A DNA stretch of 17,412 bases from CAYFZR01 sp964347835 [NCBI: uncultured archaeon] (GTDB lineage Archaea > CAYFZR01): contig CAYFZR010000085.1 of the NCBI GenBank assembly GCA_964347835.1, positions 1-17,412 on the forward strand, in the 5' to 3' direction. Below are positions 14,393 to 17,412 of this stretch, in pieces. The position numbers and the translations under genes are program-made. Under the pieces are notes generated by a model. It worked only from the letters and a program-made list of their open reading frames with translations. It searched no databases and was not told the origin of the DNA. The first letter of the stretch is position 1; the number at the start of each line of letters is the position of its first letter.

Positions 14393-15274
14393 TCATCTCG
14401 CCTCTTCTGTTGAAGACAGAAAATCAACAGCAAGCTGATTGAATTTTTCTGACTGTTCATCATGAGGGCAATGCCCTGCTCGGTCTAAGATTTCCAAGCG
14501 AGAAGCCTTTAAGATTTTGTGCATCTGTTGTCCAAGCCCAACGGGAATAGCTTTGTCGTGGCGACCCCACATAATCAATATAGGCACGTCCATCTCTCCC
14601 AACCTGTGAATCTCATCCAGCAATTTGTCAAAAAACTGCTTGCGGAAGATTTTCAGCAAGACCTCAGTAGTGCCCCTAATCTTGTGAAAGCGAGTTACAT
14701 TCTCAAAGTAGCTATCGGTAATAAACTCTTTATCATAGAAGGTAGTGCCTAGGAGCATTTTGCGGTAGAAATTGCTCTTGAGGCCAAACAGAAACTCCCC
14801 CACCTTAGGCAAATTGGCTATCTTGCCCATTAAGGGCAAAGGATTAGGCATCCCCGCCGGGTCCACTAAAATAAGCTTGTCGACCCTCTCTCTATGCCGG
14901 ACAGAAAACAGAATGGAGGCTCCCCCGCCCATAGACGACCCTACCAGAGAGGCCTTCTGGATATTGAGAGCATCCATGAATTTAAGAAGTTGGTCAGCAT
15001 ATAGTGGATATCCATAATCCAGAGGCTCCCGAGTGCTGTACCCGAATCCCCAGAGGTCAAGGACATAAACCTTGAATTTTTCGGCTAGGACATCTATATT
15101 TTTAGCCCACATATACGAATCATAAAAAAAGCCGTGAATAAGAATAATTGGTTCTCCATCTCCCCTCTCAATATAGTGAGTAGAATACCCATCAAGATCG
15201 ATGAATTTTCCCGCAGCATATTTCTTAGCCCACTCATCTAGGGGTTGACTATTCCACGGTATAAATACTGTCAT
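14393..15274 (-). CDS. Alpha/beta-fold hydrolase
   Basis: A 293-residue alpha/beta hydrolase. Numbered from the start chosen here, the oxyanion-hole segment is LIHGFF (45-50) and the nucleophile elbow is G-S-S114-M-G-G. The acid is D240 in MWGRHDKAIP and the catalytic His is H268 in RAGHCPHDEQ, giving a complete triad. A cap region lies between about 145 and 220. The family includes esterases, C-C hydrolases and haloperoxidase-like enzymes, and the substrate cannot be chosen. The ATG at 15274 is preferred over the in-frame GTG at 15292 because AAAGGAGGTT sits with six bases of spacing before it; the GTG would be inside that SD. GC is about 48%, well above the neighbouring mrfAB genes. It diverges from the QueG-like gene and shares a symmetrical control region with it. 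Confidence 0.92.
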   Translation of the reverse strand: MTVFIPWNSQPLDEWAKKYAAGKFIDLDGYSTHYIERGDGEPIILIHGFFYDSYMWAKNIDVLAEKFKVYVLDLWGFGYSTREPLDYGYPLYADQLLKFMDALNIQKASLVGSSMGGGASILFSVRHRERVDKLILVDPAGMPNPLPLMGKIANLPKVGEFLFGLKSNFYRKMLLGTTFYDKEFITDSYFENVTRFHKIRGTTEVLLKIFRKQFFDKLLDEIHRLGEMDVPILIMWGRHDKAIPVGLGQQMHKILKASRLEILDRAGHCPHDEQSEKFNQLAVDFLSSTEEAR

Positions 15275-15326
15275 TCTTAACCTCCTTTCCACTAAACCTC
15301 GAGGGTAAAAGATGATTAAAGTTCAA

Positions 15327-15371
15327 GGGTATATATCTGAAATAGATTTCAGATAATGTAACAATATACCC
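15327..15371. promoter_or_regulatory. Symmetrical divergent promoter with palindromic operator
   Basis: GGGTATAT at 15327-15334 and its inverted copy ATATACCC at 15364-15371 look like two face-to-face TATA elements, one for each divergent gene. Between them lies a perfect 10-bp inverted repeat with a 2-base centre (TATCTGAAAT 15334-15343, AG, ATTTCAGATA 15346-15355). A TATA-to-start distance of about 25 bases would put plus-strand initiation near 15357 and minus-strand initiation near 15340. One dimeric regulator on the palindrome could therefore block both. The regulator is not encoded next to it. Confidence 0.65.
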
Positions 15372-15388
15372 ACAAGAAAGGAGAAATT

Positions 15389-15445
15389 ATGTATTACAAT
15401 CAAATGATACAAGGAGAGGGTCATGATCGATTCCAAGATAATTAA
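15389..15445 (+). CDS. Possible 18-codon upstream ORF of the QueG-like gene
   Basis: ATG 15389 has its own good SD (AAGGAG 15378-15383, five bases of spacing) and encodes MYYNQMIQGEGHDRFQDN before TAA 15443-15445. It overlaps the start of the QueG-like gene at 15423 by 23 bases in another frame. That gene also has its own SD (AAGGAG 15411-15416, inside this ORF). It could be a translationally coupled leader ORF or a chance reading frame; the peptide resembles nothing I know. Confidence 0.3.
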   Translation: MYYNQMIQGEGHDRFQDN

Positions 15446-16106
15446 GGTGAGAGCAATTCAAAAGGGGGCAGATATCTGTGGGATTGCACCAGTGGCTCGG
15501 TTTGCGGGTGCTCCAAAAGGCTTCCACCCGTGTGATATTTATCCTGATTGCAGGTCAGTGATCGTCTTTGCATCCCATTTTCCCCTAAGCACCCTTCAGG
15601 CCAGAACCAATGTTCCATATACCTTCGTGAGAAACATGGTGGTTGATAAATTGGATCTGATCTCCTTTCACCTATCCGATGAGTTGGAAACGGAAGGCAT
15701 TATATCAATTCCCATCCCCTCCGCTGAACCGTATGAATATTGGGATCCAGATCGAAACCACGGCAGGGGTATTCTCTCACTGAAGCACGCAGGATTTCTC
15801 TCTGGCCTCGGGGTACTTGGAAAGAATACCCTTCTCATAAATGATACATATGGAAATATGATCTGGCTCGGGGCTATTCTCGTATCTGTTGAATTAGAGC
15901 CGGATCCAATTGCCTCCTATGAAGGTTGTATTCCTGAATGTACATTGTGTATAGATTCATGTCCACAACATGCCCTTGATGGGATAACCATTAACCAAAA
16001 GCTTTGCAGGGAACGCTCCATCTCATTCACTGATGGCGGTGGATGGGTTTACTCTTGCAACATTTGTCTAAGGGTATGCCCCCATCATGCGGGGCTACGG
16101 AGATAA
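15423..16106 (+). CDS. QueG-like double [4Fe-4S] cluster protein
   Basis: A 227-residue iron-sulfur protein. The central segment GFLSGLGVLGKNTLLINDTYG (about 124-144) is the signature shared with epoxyqueuosine reductase QueG (COG1600) and related to the core of reductive dehalogenases. Two clusters are evident: C169-x3-C173-x2-C176-x3-C180-P and C212-x2-C215-x3-C219-P, with C195 completing one set. It is shorter than QueG (about 350-380 residues) and lacks most of the N-terminal cobalamin-binding part and the C-terminal HEAT-like part, so a queuosine role should not be assumed; this short family is usually annotated only as a 4Fe-4S protein. An SD AAGGAG lies six bases before ATG 15423. GC is about 50%. 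It is divergent from the alpha/beta hydrolase, which suggests shared control. Confidence 0.85.
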   Translation: MIDSKIIKVRAIQKGADICGIAPVARFAGAPKGFHPCDIYPDCRSVIVFASHFPLSTLQARTNVPYTFVRNMVVDKLDLISFHLSDELETEGIISIPIPSAEPYEYWDPDRNHGRGILSLKHAGFLSGLGVLGKNTLLINDTYGNMIWLGAILVSVELEPDPIASYEGCIPECTLCIDSCPQHALDGITINQKLCRERSISFTDGGGWVYSCNICLRVCPHHAGLRR

Positions 16107-16242
16107 AACCATTGAGGACGCTTTTTTGAATATCCTTGCAAGAACCCAACTTTTCCCCTGCACTAGCAAAATACCGTATTTGGGACATCAAGAGGATATT
16201 GTGAAGTTTTTGGGCACGGCATTTGCTGAATTAAAAAGATAA
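16087..16242 (+). CDS. Unidentified 51-codon ORF or gene remnant
   Basis: ATG 16087 opens a 51-codon frame (TAA 16240-16242) that overlaps the last 20 bases of the QueG-like gene in the +1 frame. Its composition reads as real protein, with segments MRGYGDKTIEDAFLNILART and KIPYLGHQEDIVKFLGTAF, predicted amphipathic helices and GC of about 43%, like the gene before it and unlike the AT-rich DNA after it. There is no SD of its own, so translation would depend on coupling. It looks like the C-terminal piece of a longer protein whose front part has been lost, but I do not recognise the family. The QueG-like protein appears complete, so a simple frameshift in it is unlikely. Confidence 0.4.
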   Translation: MRGYGDKTIEDAFLNILARTQLFPCTSKIPYLGHQEDIVKFLGTAFAELKR

Positions 16243-16675
16243 AAGCCCTGAAGAAGTCGAAAAATAAGAGATTCTATCACGAAAAAATTAGAACTTGAGA
16301 AAGAAATTAAAAATTGAAGTTAGGACGTAATTAAGATTAAGGGGAAATATTACCTTATCCATAATCAATAAGACGTCTATGAAGAGCATATAGCAACTCG
16401 GACATAGTTACAATCACAGTTCTTAAATTTTGGTGGTATGCGGTTTTTTCAAAAACTAGGCTTGAACATAAATCGCCTTCAAATAAGCTATCCCGTCTCC
16501 ATTGTAATCTCCTATCTCAGTCGGCGATTCTTACATATAAATTTCGCTATTTAAGGAAGTTCTGTTAAATATTTTAACCAAAAAAATGGAGAAAGGTTGC
16601 TGTTAAAGATTTTGATGGCGTCATATTCTGTGGATTTCTTCAAACCATCCCTGGATCTGAAAGATCTTATGGTGC
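16243..16675. other. Non-coding AT-rich stretch between the 51-codon ORF and the histone gene
   Basis: No gene with a start and SD is visible here. It holds a GTTAAA-TAT-TTTAAC inverted repeat (16564-16578), directly followed by an A7 run (about 16580-16586) that is T7 on the minus strand and may terminate histone transcription. It also holds a minus-strand open frame (16355-16516) that lacks a credible start. It may contain decayed sequence at the edge of the GC-richer block. Confidence 0.5.
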
Positions 16676-16885
16676 TTATGCTATTCTTTTAACCGCTAAT
16701 TCTACATCTACGGCCTTTACAGTTTTTCTTCCAGCGTGTTTAGATAATTTAACAGCTTCTGACGCTATTTTTTCACCTTGCTCTTCTATCAGTTCTACTA
16801 AAGCCTCTGCTGCATCTACACTTACCCTTTCTGCACCTGCTTTTCGAATTATCCTACCTATAGGTGCAAGTGGTAATTCTGTCAT
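16676..16885 (-). CDS. Archaeal histone
   Basis: A 69-residue single histone-fold protein of the HMfA/HMfB type that wraps DNA as dimers and larger assemblies. Visible features are the N-terminal [19 protein letters not shown], the long central helix with [23 protein letters not shown] split around residue 37, the [18 protein letters not shown] loop and last helix, and a length typical of the family (66-70). Lysines and arginines at the DNA-facing positions (R11, R14, K15, R53, K54, K57) are present. There is no C-terminal tail. ATG 16885 follows a near-perfect SD, GGAGGTGA (16892-16899 on the minus strand), so it is likely well translated. It is the strongest indication that the window is archaeal. 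Confidence 0.96.
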   Translation of the reverse strand: MTELPLAPIGRIIRKAGAERVSVDAAEALVELIEEQGEKIASEAVKLSKHAGRKTVKAVDVELAVKRIA

Positions 16886-16911
16886 ATGTTTTCACCTCCG
16901 GATAATTTTCC

Positions 16912-16985
16912 TAAATATTATTGCTCATGAAACAGAGCACAACAGTCCTTTCTCAATTTCCTAGTATTTAACTTTTATTAAAAAT
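16912..16985 (-). promoter_or_regulatory. Histone gene promoter region
   Basis: Upstream of the histone on the minus strand, AAAGTTAAATAC (around 16965-16977) resembles a BRE plus TATA element that would give a leader of about 60 bases; a second AATATTTA (about 16912-16919) is too close to the SD to serve easily. The exact start site cannot be fixed by reading. Confidence 0.35.
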
Positions 16986-17142
16986 AGCGATAATACTCCT
17001 ATTTTTTTTTATCAAATCGGATAAAGAGAAGAATAAACGAATGAAGGCAAGGTTTTAAGAGGTAAAAATAAAATGACTGATATAGATAATGTTAATTGGG
17101 TAGCTTAAGTATTAAAAAAATGATAGATTTAGGGTGATTTAA

Positions 17143-17268
17143 ATGCCTGATGGAATTTTAGGAGCATTTGCGGGTATAATACCGTTTATAGTAATTCTTC
17201 TGCTTACTCATCCTTTAAGTTGCTGCAGAGACTCTTTCAAAAAGTCCAGCTTCCTCGCAGAAATATAA
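17143..17268 (+). CDS. Possible 41-aa single-pass membrane protein
   Basis: ATG 17143 with an SD-like AGGGTGA (17131-17137) opens a 41-codon frame ending at TAA 17266-17268. Residues 5-22 (ILGAFAGIIPFIVILLL) form one clear transmembrane helix. A short tail with two adjacent cysteines (SCCRDSFKKS) carries positive charges, which would favour a cytoplasmic C-terminus. It resembles no family I know, and small hydrophobic frames arise by chance in AT-rich DNA. It converges on the TBP gene, 56 bases between stops. The ribosome binding site and the clean single helix are the only support. Confidence 0.45.
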   Translation: MPDGILGAFAGIIPFIVILLLTHPLSCCRDSFKKSSFLAEI

Positions 17269-17324
17269 ACTTAAATCTCTTTTTACGGTCGCAAAAATCT
17301 TTAATCTTTCATTATCTCCTCAAT

Positions 17325-17412
17325 TTAAATCAAGTTTAATTCTTTTAACTTTTCTATGATTCTTTGTACGGCTATCTCAGCATCTTGAGGGCTCTTTGCA
17401 CCTGTAACAACC
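17325..17412 (-). CDS. tbp: TATA-box-binding protein, C-terminal fragment
   Basis: The last 88 bases, read on the minus strand, encode 28 residues followed by TAA; the gene continues beyond the window. The peptide contains VVTGAKSPQDAE followed by an amphipathic helix and ends in KLKELNLI. This matches the end of the second TBP repeat, which in archaeal TBPs reads close to V-C/V-T-G-A-K-S-x-x-D-A-x-x-A-V and then a long helix. TBP binds the TATA box and recruits TFB to start transcription. Only the last strand and helix are present here, so paralogue or completeness cannot be judged. It is close to the histone gene, so two chromatin/transcription genes lie near each other. Confidence 0.85.
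   Translation of the reverse strand, partial: VVTGAKSPQDAEIAVQRIIEKLKELNLI

Noticed and set aside
14254-14442. Plus-strand 62-codon frame between mrfB and the hydrolase
   Set aside because: The nearest SD-like AAGGAG is too far from the ATG, the last 50 bases are antisense to the hydrolase, and the peptide shows no domain.
15275-15292. GTG start extending the hydrolase by six residues
   Set aside because: The extension is made of the Shine-Dalgarno sequence itself, which serves the ATG at 15274.
16355-16516. Minus-strand open frame of about 50 codons upstream-bounded by TGA
   Set aside because: The translation looks mildly protein-like but there is no credible start codon with an SD except internal GTG/ATG near its end; it could be a decayed relic, but nothing identifies it.
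16605-16665. Possible C/D box small RNA (TGATGG and CTGA about 40 bases apart)
   Set aside because: The C box is imperfect, there are no convincing internal D'/C' boxes and no terminal stem; chance is as good an explanation.
17073-17108. 11-codon ORF before the small membrane-protein ORF
   Set aside because: A weak SD with long spacing and a very short length; cannot be told from chance.
1-17412. CRISPR arrays, insertion sequences, tRNA genes, integrase attachment sites
   Set aside because: No regularly spaced repeats, transposase motifs, cloverleaf-like segments or duplicated ends were found by reading; a covariance-model and repeat scan would be needed to exclude degenerate cases.

Overview
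This is a window of chromosomal DNA from an archaeon, most likely a euryarchaeal-type lineage. The evidence is an archaeal histone gene (16676-16885, minus strand), the 3' end of what reads as a TATA-binding protein gene at the right edge, TATA-like boxes placed about 25 bases before starts or leaders (one arrangement fits leaderless mRNA), oligo-T tracts after genes, and generally AT-rich coding sequence. The species cannot be fixed from the sequence. No tRNA, rRNA, CRISPR array, insertion sequence or integrase was seen.

Layout. 1-3479 (plus): the tail of an unidentified gene; a small CxxC thioredoxin/glutaredoxin-like protein; a hairpin-bearing leader; two small proteins that share a C-x2-C...C-x2-H metal-site pattern (133 and 53 aa); a DUF255-type thioredoxin-fold/six-hairpin protein; and a rhodanese. 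3490-4092 (minus) is a SAM methyltransferase that converges on the rhodanese. 4222-6054 (plus) holds a TIGR00341/DUF389 membrane protein and a cytoplasmic sulfite-oxidase-fold molybdoenzyme subunit. 6071-10090 (minus) holds a DUF3160 lipoprotein, then a two-gene unit in which a soluble HExxH putative metallopeptidase lies 6 bases before a rubredoxin-type zinc ribbon/metallo-beta-lactamase fusion. 10397-10837 (plus) is a GNAT acetyltransferase, ending 1 base from the convergent helicase. 10839-14188 (minus) is a clear mrfB-mrfA pair (exonuclease plus DUF1998 helicase), a DNA-repair module described in bacteria. 14393-16242 is a GC-richer block: an alpha/beta hydrolase (minus) and a QueG-like double [4Fe-4S] protein (plus), diverging from a compact symmetrical promoter-operator, followed by an unidentified 51-codon ORF. 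16676-17412 holds the histone, a tiny membrane-protein ORF and the TBP end.

How the genes fit together. Many products deal with thiols, sulfur or redox metals: CxxC thioredoxin-like, CHWC DUF255, rhodanese, molybdoenzyme, rubredoxin-like ribbon and Fe-S protein. The genes lie on both strands in several transcription units, so this is a theme rather than a demonstrated pathway. The best-supported functional module is mrfAB. The best-supported regulatory structure is the face-to-face promoter with a near-perfect palindrome at 15327-15371. Two patches, 8468-9202 and 14393-16242, have clearly higher GC (about 50% in sampled lines) than neighbours such as 9209-10090 (about 30%), which suggests separate acquisition.
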